Shown: positions 33,229 to 42,445, counted from the stretch's first letter. The stretch: 48,343 nucleotides of DNA from an uncultured Nostoc sp. (GCF_937863485.1 NZ_CALMFY010000240.1:1-48343); one strand, 5' to 3'. Numbers and translations are program-made. The notes: generated by a model from the sequence alone, not told the origin.

Positions 33229-34509
33229 ATGGCAAAAGAACGCCCACCACTAGAAGAGATGACCTTACGGCAACTACGCAGAGTTGCCAGCGAATATAGC
33301 ATCTCTCGCTATAGCCGAATGCGTAAATCACAATTGCTGGCATCAATTCTAGAAGTCCAGCGCAGCAAAACTTTGCTCAGTCCATCTCGTTCGTTGGAGG
33401 CACAAGAAACCGTGGAAGCAGCTAAGTTTGAATTAGGTCAGGAAGATCGGACTGGTGGATCTTTGGCTGATGTTGATGAAGGACTCGCCGATCTGCCCTC
33501 TGGTTATGGTGAAAGCCGGATTGTCCTCTTACCGCGCGATCCTCAGTGGGCTTACACTTACTGGGATATTCCGAATGAACATAAACAAGAACTGCGCCGA
33601 CAAGGAGGACAACAACTCGCACTACGGATTTATGATGTCACCGACATCAATATCGAATACCAAAGCCCCCACAGTATTCAAGAATATCCTGCTGATGAAC
33701 TAGCTAGAGAATGGTATCTACCAGTTCCAGTTAGTGATCGCGATTATGTGATCGATATCGGTTATCGTGCTGCTGATGGTCGCTGGTTGGTACTAGCTCG
33801 TTCTGCTAAAGTACACATTCCTCCCGTCTATCCTTCTGACTGGATTGAAGATGTCTTCATTACTGTCAACTTTGAAGAAGATTTGCGTGGTGAGACTCAG
33901 TACGAACTGGTTCACCCTGCTGAGAAGATTGCAGTTACCGCCAATGATGGTGTGAATGTGAATGTCAATGGCAACAGCAACAGCAACGGTAATCCCATCT
34001 ACGACGAAATATTTGGTTTAGCTGAATCTGCTGAAGTACAACGAGTTGCTGGTTCTATCTTCGGCTCCCAGCAGCAAGTACCAGGTTCAGCGCGTCCTGA
34101 ACAAGCCATTAGCTCCTACATTTTTCCATCTGGTGTGGGTCTGTGGGCAGTTCCCACCGGATCTGGCTTAACTGCTTCTGGTGCAGGAATGTCAGGTGTT
34201 GGCTTCTCGGCTTCCGCCGTACCAGTACGTCCGCGCCAGTTCTGGTTAATTGCCGATGCTGAGTTGATAGTCTACGGTGCAACCGAACCTGATGCTACCG
34301 TAACCATTGGTGGCCGGGCAATTCAGTTAAATCCAGATGGGACATTCCGCTTCCAGATGTCCTTCCAGGATGGTTTAATCGACTATCCGATTTTGGCTGT
34401 AGCTGCTGATGGTGAGCAAACTCGGTCAATTCAAATGAAATTTAATCGTGAGACACCATCCCGGAATACTAACAGCAAAGAAGAAGCTGTTTTAGAATGG
34501 TTCCCTTAA
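33229..34509 (+). CDS. DUF4912 protein with Rho-N-like N-terminal motif
   Basis: 426 aa. Residues about 8-45 (MTLRQLRRVASEYSISRYSR-MRKSQLLASI) resemble a SAP/Rho termination factor N-terminal helix-extended-loop-helix. The DUF4912 domain at about 95-220 has SRIVLLPRDPQWAYTYWDIP, LRIYDVTDI and SDRDYVIDIGYRAADGRWLV. A low-complexity Asn/Val/Gly stretch (VNVNGNSNSNGN) separates it from a C-terminal beta domain (LIVYGATEPDATVTIGGRAI). Conserved in cyanobacteria; function unknown. ATG 33229 follows CTGGAGG. Confidence 0.9.
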   Translation: MAKERPPLEEMTLRQLRRVASEYSISRYSRMRKSQLLASILEVQRSKTLLSPSRSLEAQETVEAAKFELGQEDRTGGSLADVDEGLADLPSGYGESRIVLLPRDPQWAYTYWDIPNEHKQELRRQGGQQLALRIYDVTDINIEYQSPHSIQEYPADELAREWYLPVPVSDRDYVIDIGYRAADGRWLVLARSAKVHIPPVYPSDWIEDVFITVNFEEDLRGETQYELVHPAEKIAVTANDGVNVNVNGNSNSNGNPIYDEIFGLAESAEVQRVAGSIFGSQQQVPGSARPEQAISSYIFPSGVGLWAVPTGSGLTASGAGMSGVGFSASAVPVRPRQFWLIADAELIVYGATEPDATVTIGGRAIQLNPDGTFRFQMSFQDGLIDYPILAVAADGEQTRSIQMKFNRETPSRNTNSKEEAVLEWFP

Positions 34510-34555
34510 CTTTTGGCTCTTAGATTAACTTCAAACTGAAATTTTAAATTATTCC

Positions 34556-34585
34556 CCGCTATAGTAATTCTGTAGCGGTTTTTTT
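34556..34585 (+). terminator. Rho-independent terminator of the DUF4912 gene
   Basis: CCGCTA-11 nt-TAGCGG followed by seven T, 47 bp after the stop codon. It overlaps a TTG (34584) that could be read as the start of the next gene, favouring ATG 34593 instead. Confidence 0.8.
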
Positions 34586-34592
34586 GCATTAT

Positions 34593-35519
34593 ATGTCTAC
34601 AAAAAAATTCTTTTTGTTATTTAGCTTGATAATTGGTGCAAGCTTTTTATCAGGTTGTCAAGAGATTGAGGCAAATTCAGTCCCAAAAGCATCTAAAACT
34701 TGCCTTGGTAAAGATGCTAAGTTCAGTATTGATTTTTTTAAAACTAATAATCAAGGTAAAAAAAGTCAAAGAGGCATTAACAATGTGATTATTTTTAATC
34801 CCAAATCAGCAGAATTAGATTTCAAAGTTAATGTTGGTCTATCTCATAAACTCTACGCCAAAGATGCTAGGGGGAAACTGCGTAAAGAATATGTACCAAA
34901 ACAGTTTCATGAACTTATCAACAATGAGAATGCCAAATTAGACGGCCAGCTACCCATTGCCGCAATTAATGCCGACTATATAGGTACTGATGATAAACCA
35001 CAAGGCTTAAATGTTTCTCGTGGCGTAGAGTATTCGGGAGCATTTAAGAATAAACGTTCTTCCTTTGGGATATCAGGAGGTACACCCAACCAGCGACAGG
35101 CTACTATCCAAACTGGTAGAAGAAAGAGCGATATTCTAAATTATAATTTAGTGGGTGGTAATGGCAGATTCTATCGTCAGGGTAAGTTTAAAGATATTTG
35201 TCAAGATTTGGGAGAATTTGCCTGTAAAAATGCAACTAATCGCTCTCTGGCAGCTATCACTAATCAAGGCTATGTAATACTATTAGTTAATGACTTAAAA
35301 GCTAATTCAAATATTGAATTGTCTCAAGTTAATCAAGAGTTACTGCCAGATATGTTTGATAATGTCCTAGAAGGTATTGCTAGCAATAACTGTTTAGGTA
35401 AGATTCAAGAAGGGATTTTATTTGATGGAGGGATGTCTCCAGGATTATATTATAACCAGAAAACTTATGTAGAAAACCTTGGGCCGATTGGTTCAGTTTT
35501 TTTAATTTACAAAAAATAA
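34593..35519 (+). CDS. Lipoprotein with phosphodiester glycosidase (NAGPA) domain
   Basis: 308 aa from ATG 34593. The N-terminus MSTKKFFLLFSLIIGASFLS-GC has a lipobox, so Cys near residue 22 would be lipidated. The body matches the NAGPA/phosphodiester glycosidase fold: IAAINADYIGTDDKPQGLNV, then NRSLAAITNQGYVILLVND and the active-site-like ILFDGGMSPGLYYN (usual form LDGGGSS). Bacterial members are exopolysaccharide- or envelope-related glycosidases; the substrate is unknown. No close operon partner. Confidence 0.8.
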   Translation: MSTKKFFLLFSLIIGASFLSGCQEIEANSVPKASKTCLGKDAKFSIDFFKTNNQGKKSQRGINNVIIFNPKSAELDFKVNVGLSHKLYAKDARGKLRKEYVPKQFHELINNENAKLDGQLPIAAINADYIGTDDKPQGLNVSRGVEYSGAFKNKRSSFGISGGTPNQRQATIQTGRRKSDILNYNLVGGNGRFYRQGKFKDICQDLGEFACKNATNRSLAAITNQGYVILLVNDLKANSNIELSQVNQELLPDMFDNVLEGIASNNCLGKIQEGILFDGGMSPGLYYNQKTYVENLGPIGSVFLIYKK

Positions 35520-35701
35520 AATAGTTTAGAAGTTTAGGGCTGTAACGTAACTACGCCCGTTGTAGACATCGACTTTTGTGCCATCAACAGGCTATTTTAG
35601 ACTGGATAGCTTGAGAGCATCCCGTTTTGGAAGAAACATCTTTGGTATCTCACCCTAAATCCAAATACTTTGTCCAGTAAAGAGTTTTGTAGCTGGCTAG
35701 G

Positions 35702-35885
35702 ACTAGTACCGCAAGGCGGAAGTCACTCATTCAAAAGTTTGACCCTGAGCGCAGTCGTAAAGCCTGCGGCATAGCTACGCTTAGGGCGCAGCCTCTCCAA
35801 GAGTTGGGTCAAAAGTCAAAAGTATTATGAAATAAGCTCTTTAGGAATTTTAAATGGTTGCTCTATTTACGCCGTGGCGTACTAG
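35702..35885. repeat. Dispersed palindromic element, copy 2 (longer)
   Basis: Inverted relative to copy 1 at 9036-9150: begins CTAGTACCGCAAGGCGGAAG and ends TACGCCGTGGCGTACTAG, with the same AGTATTATG and TTTTAAATGGTTGCT segments. It carries an additional GC-rich insert of about 65 bp (GCGCAGTCGTAAAGCCTGCG type). The surrounding 35520-35908 region has no gene. Confidence 0.7.
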
Positions 35886-35908
35886 ATTTACTTCCATCTG
35901 GCTCAATT

Positions 35909-36223
35909 TTAGAGTACTGACCCTTTAACTTTTTGCGAATTCTCAAGCTTGTTTGGATTCACCCAACGATTAACAAATTCGTTGTTATGTTTGTACACCT
36001 TGATTTGCACTTGTTTGGAGCTTAACTTGACTACTTCGGCAGGAATTCTTTGGACATCGCTAGAATCTGCGCGAGCCTTGTAAAGCCAAATGACTTTTTG
36101 CCCTACTTGAAAGTAGTTAGGATTGCTAGTTAAAGAAGGCGCTCTTTCTGCCCAAGAAGGGAAAGCAATTGCTAAGTTGATCAAAAGTACTAAGACCACT
36201 AGAGTGATTTGGAAAAGTTTCAT
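35909..36223 (-). CDS. Small secreted hypothetical protein
   Basis: 104 aa from ATG 36223, preferred over 36277 because MKLFQITLVVLVLLINLAIA begins a clean signal peptide with cleavage after SWA. The mature part is basic: VGQKVIWLYKARADSSDVQR, PAEVVKLSSKQVQIKVYKHN and RWVNPNKLE. It resembles a Tudor/SH3-like small barrel by strand pattern, but I recognise no family. Confidence 0.65.
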   Translation of the reverse strand: MKLFQITLVVLVLLINLAIAFPSWAERAPSLTSNPNYFQVGQKVIWLYKARADSSDVQRIPAEVVKLSSKQVQIKVYKHNNEFVNRWVNPNKLENSQKVKGSVL

Positions 36224-36360
36224 GATCATTGCACTTGTCTTGGGTCTGGTGGGGCAATCAATCTGCTCCTCTAGCATTTAGCTATTGTCCTTCTTTGCTT
36301 TCTCAAAGTTGAAAAGTAGATACACTAAAACTTCTTTTGACAATTTAACATTACTTTGCT

Positions 36361-36473
36361 CTTTGAACTCTGAGCGAGTGGCTCAGGAATGGGCGCTCCG
36401 GTACTGAGTACTGTAGAAGTTATTCTTATTAAGTTCTTGGTTGGAGTCCCAATCCTCCGTAAAGAGTTCAAAG
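36361..36473. other. Candidate structured RNA or small palindromic element
   Basis: A perfect 11-bp outer helix (CTTTGAACTCT / AGAGTTCAAAG) encloses several hairpins: CTGAGC-GAGTG-GCTCAG, GTAC-TGA-GTAC and GGTTGG-AGTC-CCAATCC (one bulge). The multibranch layout with a closing stem could be an RNA or a MITE-like cruciform. On the minus strand it would lie 138 bp upstream of the start of the small secreted protein. Confidence 0.4.
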
Positions 36474-37093
36474 TTCAAATCTCTACTGATTTCAGGATAA
36501 AGCAACTTTGATAATAAAATCAAATAGTCTTGTTTTTTAATGTGATAAATTTATTTTATGATAAAAGTTGTGATCCTCTGACTTGAGATCACAATCTCTA
36601 TCTCAACAGTTTGCAACTTAAATCATGCATTTTCCCTAAAACAGGAGATACTTTATTGACTTGTTTGAGAGCTTTTGTTGTTTGTTGAGCAATACGCTTG
36701 CTCTAATTCCCTCCTTAAAAAGGAGGGTTAGGGAGGATCAAGCCTTAATCCAAGCGGATTAGTTTATTGAGGTTAGATTCTTTTTTAAGTAATATATTTA
36801 CTCTTAATTAATCCAGCTAAAAGTTATTCCTATTCTGGCTGAGATTTGCCTTGATTTGGTAACTTAAGTTATTAATATAACTCCTGATTAATTGGCTTAA
36901 TTGCACAAAATAGATCGGTAACTATTTAAGCATTTAGTATAATCTTATGGATGTGTTGGTGAGTTACCTGCTCAATTAAATTATTCAATTAATTAAACTC
37001 ATCAAATCTTCATCTATTTGAAGTGTAATTTATCTTTTCCATTAAAAATAGTGGGAATAATAAAGAAAATCGGATTGAGCAGATTAGTTAGCT
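36474..37093. other. AT-rich spacer upstream of the c-di-GMP gene
   Basis: No gene. Contains one hairpin CCCTCCTTAAAAAGGAGGG (36709-36727), a common dispersed element in cyanobacteria, followed by GTTAGGGAGGATC. The rest is AT-rich; the promoter of the following gene is not obvious. Confidence 0.45.
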
Positions 37094-39319
37094 ATGAGCC
37101 AAATATGTGCTATCTCCAAAACCTGTGCTTGTCGCAATGTTGCACGCTGCCGGACTAAGGAGGCTGGCAAGCTCTTTCTCTGGTTCCCCGTTCCCCATAC
37201 ACTGAAAAAAGTCACCTCCTACCTACAGCAGTTTGCCCTGAAGTATGAACTGATGCACAAGCGTCCAGGTCTGAGTTTGAACTGTAGACCTGGACAGTCA
37301 CAAGAAATTGCCCGTAACCTGGCCCAACTACTTGCACCGAGAGAATTAAGAGAGACGCAAGTCCTTTTCCTTCAAGGTGCTATCGAACCTCAACTCCACG
37401 ATTTTAGTGACATAACCTCATTACAACGCTTCATTAAGTTCAACCAATCCGACTGGCTGGTTGAAATGCTGGCAACGGAACGATTCACCAGTTACTTCCA
37501 ACCAATTGTCTCAATTAAGGATACATCGCAGATTTATGGATATGAATCACTCTTGCGGGGGCTGGATGAACAAGGCAATTTAGTGTTACCGGGACCAATT
37601 CTGGAGTTAGCAACTGAAGCCGGACTCTTACCACAACTCGACCAAGTTGGTCGCCTGAGCGCGATCGCTCAATTCAGCCACCATCAAGTAAGCGGGCAGA
37701 TTTTCATCAATTTTGCACCAACGGCGCTTTATGATCCAACTTTTTGTCTACGTAGTACGGTAGAGGCAATTGATCAAGCAGGCATCTCCCATGAGCGGGT
37801 TGTTTTTGAAGTCGTGGAGTCAGACAATCTTCAAGATTTAGACCATCTCAAGACAGTGCTCAAATACTACCGGGATGCTGGTTTTTTAATAGCCCTTGAT
37901 GACCTCGGTTCTGGCTATTCCAGCCTAAACTTGCTGCATCAGTTACGTCCAGACTTTATTAAGTTGGACATAGAGTTAATTCAAGATGTGCATCAAAACC
38001 TTTACAAAGCTTCGATTACAGAGAAGCTTCTGGAGATTACTCAAAAGTTAAATATCCAGAGCGTCGTTGAAGGGATTGAGTGCATTGAGGAACTGAACTG
38101 GCTGCGAGAACGAGGCGCAACTTTTGCTCAAGGCTATTTGATTGGTAAACCCAGTGCAATGCCTGTCACTACAACTCCTCACTTTGATCCGATCGCGTTA
38201 ACTGTTGCATCGGCAGATGGTAAGCAAGTTGAGCGGCATGTTCAACACCAAAGCGAGTCCGAGCGAATTGTCGCGGCTGTGACGCAACGCATTCGACAAT
38301 CATTAGAATTAGACGAGATTTTGCAAACCACAGCAGCCGAAGTGCGACAAATGTTTGAGGTAGACCGAGTGGTGATTTACCAGTTTGAGCCAGACTGGAG
38401 TGGTTTAGTCGCTGTAGAATCCTTAGCAGAAGGGTGTATGTCCATTCAGGGATACGTCATGGACACGTGCTTTCAACCCACGCGTGCAGCTTACTTTCAA
38501 CAAGGTAACACCAGAGCGATCGAAGACATTGAAACTCCTGGACTATCGCCGTGTCATGTTGACTTCCTCCGAAGTTTGCAAATCCGGGCATACCTGATCG
38601 TGCCCATCTTGCAGCAAGACGGTTTGTGGGGACTATTGATCGCTCACCAATGCCATCATGCCAGACAATGGCAGCAATCGGAGATTAACTTGTTTAACCA
38701 GTTAGCGGGTCAAGCTGCGATCGCTATTCAGCAATCAGAACTTTACCACCAATTACAACAAGCAAATCATGAATTACAGCGCCTTGCCTGTTCGGATGGT
38801 CTAACCCAAGTGGCAAATCGACGCTGCTTTGATGACACGTTCAACGCACAGTGGCAACGGTTGGCACGAGAGCAAGCCTCGTTATCTTTGATTTTGTGCG
38901 ATGTCGATTACTTTAAGCTTTACAACGATACGCATGGACATCTGGCAGGAGATGATGCACTCAGACAGGTTGCCAAGGCAATCTCTCAGACAGTTAAACA
39001 CCCCGCTGATTTAGTTGCTCGTTATGGTGGAGAAGAGTTTGCAGTTATTTTACCAAATACTGATATTGAATCGGCCATTGCAGTTGCAAGAGATATTCAG
39101 AAGAATATTAGTGCGTTAAAAAAGCCTCATCCCCATTCTCAGGTCAGTGAATTCATCACGCTAAGTCTTGGTGTGGCAACCATCACTCCTCATAGCCAAT
39201 TACCTCCCGCAACCTTAATTGCTACTGCTGACCAGGGACTCTACCAGGCAAAAGCACAAGGAAGAAATTGTGTGGTGCAGATGGATTGTGAGGAGGTTGA
39301 CGCTAAATCTCTCCTTTAG
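37094..39319 (+). CDS. EAL-GAF-GGDEF cyclic-di-GMP signalling protein
   Basis: 741 aa. A Cys-rich start (CAISKTCACRNVARC) and a helical region precede an EAL phosphodiesterase domain at about 130-370: SYFQPIVSI, YESLLRGLD (EAL-equivalent Glu), IFINFAP, FEVVES, LDDLGSGYSSLNLLHQ, IKLD and VVEGIE. Its catalytic residues look intact. A GAF domain spans about 395-550 (DEILQTTAAEVRQMFEVDRV, PILQQDGLWGLLIAHQC). A GGDEF domain covers about 565-735 with ARYGGEEFAVILP, an active-site variant compatible with cyclase activity. The inhibitory RxxD site is HPAD here, so product inhibition is probably lost. Soluble; no membrane segment. EAL before GGDEF is the less usual order. Confidence 0.93.
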   Translation: MSQICAISKTCACRNVARCRTKEAGKLFLWFPVPHTLKKVTSYLQQFALKYELMHKRPGLSLNCRPGQSQEIARNLAQLLAPRELRETQVLFLQGAIEPQLHDFSDITSLQRFIKFNQSDWLVEMLATERFTSYFQPIVSIKDTSQIYGYESLLRGLDEQGNLVLPGPILELATEAGLLPQLDQVGRLSAIAQFSHHQVSGQIFINFAPTALYDPTFCLRSTVEAIDQAGISHERVVFEVVESDNLQDLDHLKTVLKYYRDAGFLIALDDLGSGYSSLNLLHQLRPDFIKLDIELIQDVHQNLYKASITEKLLEITQKLNIQSVVEGIECIEELNWLRERGATFAQGYLIGKPSAMPVTTTPHFDPIALTVASADGKQVERHVQHQSESERIVAAVTQRIRQSLELDEILQTTAAEVRQMFEVDRVVIYQFEPDWSGLVAVESLAEGCMSIQGYVMDTCFQPTRAAYFQQGNTRAIEDIETPGLSPCHVDFLRSLQIRAYLIVPILQQDGLWGLLIAHQCHHARQWQQSEINLFNQLAGQAAIAIQQSELYHQLQQANHELQRLACSDGLTQVANRRCFDDTFNAQWQRLAREQASLSLILCDVDYFKLYNDTHGHLAGDDALRQVAKAISQTVKHPADLVARYGGEEFAVILPNTDIESAIAVARDIQKNISALKKPHPHSQVSEFITLSLGVATITPHSQLPPATLIATADQGLYQAKAQGRNCVVQMDCEEVDAKSLL

Positions 39320-39356
39320 CACCAGTCTCCATTTTCTCTGCCAATTATCGTGAATA

Positions 39357-39599
39357 TTGTTGATCTACGATTTCCAAGTAGTTCCGGCTGCGACACAATT
39401 TGATTTTAAAGCTGTGATAGAAAATGCAGAACCTTGGAAATTGAGACTGTTGATGATTGGTTTGCACCAGTTTGAGACAGAACAAATACCTCTGCCTGGG
39501 AACGAGGAACCCAGAAACTCTCTCCTTTTAGGAGAAAGGTCAGAGTGTATTGTATACAAACGAGAAGTGCTATGTTTGCACTCCAGAAAAATCATCTGA
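39357..39599 (+). pseudogene. Vestige resembling a type III CRISPR RAMP (Csm3/Cmr-like) protein
   Basis: Frame opens after a stop at 39351. About 45 residues look homologous: FQVVPAATQFDFKAVIENAE then PWKLRLLMIGLHQFE, the beta-strand/helix pattern just before the Gly-rich loop of Csm3-like RAMP proteins (GGGxxRGLG). The Gly loop itself is not seen: the sequence degenerates after TEQIPLPGNEE. No start codon other than TTG, no cas neighbours and no CRISPR repeats. Treated as a remnant. The rest of 39320-39816 is AT-rich and empty. Confidence 0.4.
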
Positions 39600-39816
39600 A
39601 ACTCAGTTAAGATAAGTAATTGAACGCTAATTCATTATTGATATTATTCTGGCAACCCGTAGTTTAAGTATTTTAAAATACATTCTTTGTCTATTTACAA
39701 ATTGAGCAAATTGGCTGATCATGACGACACAAGAAAAAATGTGATAAACAACACTTATTTTTGTAATAAGTTGTAGTTTATGTAACTTGTGCAGTTAATC
39801 TCCTGTCAAAAATATC

Positions 39817-41178
39817 ATGCCTTTAGTTTCAACGATAAATAAACTGACATCGACTCAAGTCCCCACACTGAATGATTGCAGTTCACAAAGCCTGCTCAAC
39901 TACTTTCAAAATACTTGGGAGCTTGAAGAAACACTCATGAAAAGTTTGGTCAGGGAAGAAACTTTTTATTTTAACCCTGATCCTTTAAGAAACCGTCTAA
40001 TTTTTTATCTTGGTCACTCAGCTGTTTTTTTCATCAACAAGTTAATTAGAGTTGGTTTAATCAAAGCTCGAATTAATTCCCAATACGAAACCCTATTTGA
40101 AATCGGAGTTAATCCAGAAACACCGATAGAACTCGACGCAGCGATGAAAGGAGTTAGTTGGCCTGATGTAGAAAAAGTTTGGCAATATCGAGACAAAGCA
40201 CGAGAAGCTATTACAAAGGTGATTCAAAATACTTCCCTGGATTTCCCGATTCATCAACAGCATCCCTTCTGGGCTTTGCTGATGGGAATAGAACATAGTC
40301 GCATTCACTTTGAAACCTCTTCGATGCTGGTGCGTCAATTGCCTACTAATTGCCTAAAACGCCCCCAAGGCTGGAATTATGCACCTAGCAAGGGGAATAT
40401 TCCCAAGAATGAAATGCGCCGGGTTCCCGGTGGTGTGGTGAAACTAGGAAAACCCAAGGATGATCTTACATTCGGTTGGGATAGCGAATATGGCGATCGC
40501 ACTGTTGAAGTAAAACCCTTTTTAGCTAGTCAATATCTAATCACTAACGGAGAATATCTGAAATTTGTTCAAGCTGGTGGTTACAACAATCCAGACTACT
40601 GGAATGCTGAATCTTGGGATTGGAAGCAACTCTACAATGCCCAACATCCCAAATTCTGGATACCCTTACAGGATGGCTACCGATATCGAGCCACATTCGA
40701 CGAAATAGACTTACCCCTAGACTGGCCTGTGGAAGTCAATTACTACGAAGCGATCGCATTTTGTCGCTCTCAAGGCACAGAAATCCGCTTGATGAGTGAA
40801 GCCGAATGGAATCAAGCTTTACTTACCTGTAAGGATAACCACTTATCAACTAACTCTAATCTCAACTTACAATTCATTTCCCCCAGCCCAGTGGGAATGT
40901 TCAAACCAGCTAATAGCGCTTGTGGGCTTTATGATCTCAGAGGAAATGTCTGGGAATGGCTGGGGGACACTTTCAACGCCCTACCAGGATTTCAACCTCA
41001 TCCGCTTTACGAAGACCAAGCAGCACCCTTTTTTGATGGCAAACATCAGATGATGCTCGGCGGTTCTTGGGCTACTAATGGTGCAATGGCATTACCAACC
41101 TATCGCAACTGGTTTCGTCCCTACTTTTATCAACACGCTGGTTTTAGAATTGCTCAAGATTTGAAAGCTGTGTCATGA
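39817..41178 (+). CDS. ovoA: OvoA-like 5-histidylcysteine sulfoxide synthase, no methyltransferase domain
   Basis: 453 aa. The N-terminal DinB-like domain has RNRLIFYLGHSAVFFINKLI and GIEHSRIHFETSS: His67, His160 and His164 form the expected three-histidine iron centre. The C-terminal formylglycine-generating-enzyme-like domain (about 205-450) has RRVPGGVVKLGKP, GLYDLRGNVWEWLG and GGSWATNGAM. The HSAVFFINKL and HSRIHFE forms match OvoA more than EgtB. OvoA joins Cys sulfur to histidine C5 in ovothiol synthesis; many OvoA proteins carry a C-terminal methyltransferase, absent here. It could produce 5-thiohistidine-type products or need a partner elsewhere. ATG 39817. Confidence 0.8.
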   Translation: MPLVSTINKLTSTQVPTLNDCSSQSLLNYFQNTWELEETLMKSLVREETFYFNPDPLRNRLIFYLGHSAVFFINKLIRVGLIKARINSQYETLFEIGVNPETPIELDAAMKGVSWPDVEKVWQYRDKAREAITKVIQNTSLDFPIHQQHPFWALLMGIEHSRIHFETSSMLVRQLPTNCLKRPQGWNYAPSKGNIPKNEMRRVPGGVVKLGKPKDDLTFGWDSEYGDRTVEVKPFLASQYLITNGEYLKFVQAGGYNNPDYWNAESWDWKQLYNAQHPKFWIPLQDGYRYRATFDEIDLPLDWPVEVNYYEAIAFCRSQGTEIRLMSEAEWNQALLTCKDNHLSTNSNLNLQFISPSPVGMFKPANSACGLYDLRGNVWEWLGDTFNALPGFQPHPLYEDQAAPFFDGKHQMMLGGSWATNGAMALPTYRNWFRPYFYQHAGFRIAQDLKAVS

Positions 41179-41259
41179 AATGAATGAATTGAATATATTG
41201 AATATTGAATTTAGCGATCGCAAAATAAACTCAAGACATTTAAAAGGAAATTACTGAGA

Positions 41260-41371
41260 ATGAAACCACATTCTATTCCACCAAAACCCGGTCAATAATC
41301 AGTTTGGGATTATCCTTGTCCGGCTCGTTTAGAAAATACCAACAAATCAATTCGGGTGATTTGTTGGTATT
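41260..41371 (+). pseudogene. DUF427 protein remnant with in-frame stop
   Basis: ATG 41260 with AAGGA upstream reads MKPHSIPPKPGQ, a TAA stop (41296-41298), then SVWDYPCPARLENTNKSIRV before decay. KPGQxSVWDYPxPxRLE is the characteristic N-terminus of cyanobacterial DUF427 proteins. The stop replaces the Glu/Gln codon. The gene ends abruptly in a perfect hairpin. Confidence 0.65.
41335..41371. terminator. Perfect 15-bp hairpin, likely ovoA terminator
   Basis: AATACCAACAAATCA (41335-41349), 7-nt loop ATTCGGG, then TGATTTGTTGGTATT (41357-41371) followed by GTTTTAT. The left arm is the end of the DUF427 remnant, so the right arm appears to be an inverted duplication of it. Confidence 0.7.
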
Positions 41372-41452
41372 GTTTTATAGGACTCATATTTGATTTTTGA
41401 AAAACGAAGTTGGCTAGAAAGTTGCTCTATAAAGGGTTACTTCTCAGTGTAC

Positions 41453-41794
41453 TTAGGAAAATTCAACTTTAATCGCTACATATGCGTTTGCAAAGTGTTT
41501 GTATAGTAGAATTGCTCCTAAATTTGCGAACAGACAGATGCTTCCTAGTCCCAATAAAATATATGTGGGAGCCATGACAACTCCAATCATGAACCAAGCA
41601 AATACGTGCAGTATCATTAATAAAGCAAAGGTACTGGCAATTGCAGCACTTCGCCAAATCTCAATAGCTGGACGACACAATAATGTCAAACCTATTGTTA
41701 ACGAGGTAGCAATTAGGTTGACTGGGATTAGAAAGGCACAAATCCCAATGCAGTAAGTGCTTGAGAATACGGTCAAAGTGTTGAAATCTAACAT
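41453..41794 (-). CDS. Small membrane protein, three predicted helices
   Basis: 113 aa, almost entirely hydrophobic: CIGICAFLIPVNLIATSLTI, STFALLMILHVFAWFMIGVV and TYILLGLGSICLFANLGAIL. No charged catalytic residues. Unknown cyanobacterial family. Lies upstream, in transcription order, of nothing obvious; the next minus-strand gene (41994) is 200 bp away. ATG 41794. Confidence 0.65.
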   Translation of the reverse strand: MLDFNTLTVFSSTYCIGICAFLIPVNLIATSLTIGLTLLCRPAIEIWRSAAIASTFALLMILHVFAWFMIGVVMAPTYILLGLGSICLFANLGAILLYKHFANAYVAIKVEFS

Positions 41795-41993
41795 TAATTC
41801 TCCTAGATGAAATTGCCAAATTTTAGATGAATATTTGTCCTGATATCCTCAAGGCTAGTCAGACTTTAAAAGATTTGTAGGTTAGCCGAAACGATTGGGT
41901 TACTCAGATATTAGTGAAGACACACTAAAAATTTGAACCACCAACTTCTTGGTGGTTCAGAGTTATACTTCGTATTAGCTACTAGTCAAGCAC

Positions 41994-42239
41994 TTAAGCA
42001 GGAAATATTGTCCGGATGATCAGTGCGCTGGCGAACCCAGAAACACTAAGACCTAGCAAAATACTAGTAAACAAAAGACCTATTCGAGGGTTAGAATCTA
42101 GTTTTTTGTCTTCTCTACCACCTGTAAAGAATAAAGACCAAGCTTGCGAAGCATTGATAGTCTTAAAGCTATTAAAATCAGGTCTGAAAACAACAGAACC
42201 AAATAGCTCAGGAGATTTCAAGTCTAAATTATTGTTCAT
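41994..42239 (-). CDS. Small protein with one C-terminal membrane helix
   Basis: 81 aa. A polar N-terminal half (MNNNLDLKSPELFGSVVFRP) is followed by one hydrophobic segment IGLLFTSILLGLSVSGFASA-LII. It lies in a run of minus-strand small stress-type genes with hli and nblA, and the size is similar to one-helix proteins, but the chlorophyll-binding ExxNxR motif is absent. Unknown function. ATG 42239. Confidence 0.6.
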   Translation of the reverse strand: MNNNLDLKSPELFGSVVFRPDFNSFKTINASQAWSLFFTGGREDKKLDSNPRIGLLFTSILLGLSVSGFASALIIRTIFPA

Positions 42240-42445
42240 GTAAATAAGTATAACAAATGTATTGTCAAATAGCTAGCTTTATGATATGTATCTACAGATA
42301 AAGGCAAGGTAGATATGTCGAGGGCAGCGATCGCCGGCGTTGAGTGGTGATTTTTCAGAGGGATCTGAGGAACGGATATCGCTCAAAATGTATCAAATAG
42401 TGATACCGTGCCCACTACTAAACCAGCACCAGAGCAACTGCTAAC

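Noticed and set aside
36440..36500. GTTCAAATC sequence resembling a tRNA T-loop
   Set aside because: No acceptor, anticodon or D arm can be placed around it, and it belongs to the closing stem of the 36361-36473 element.
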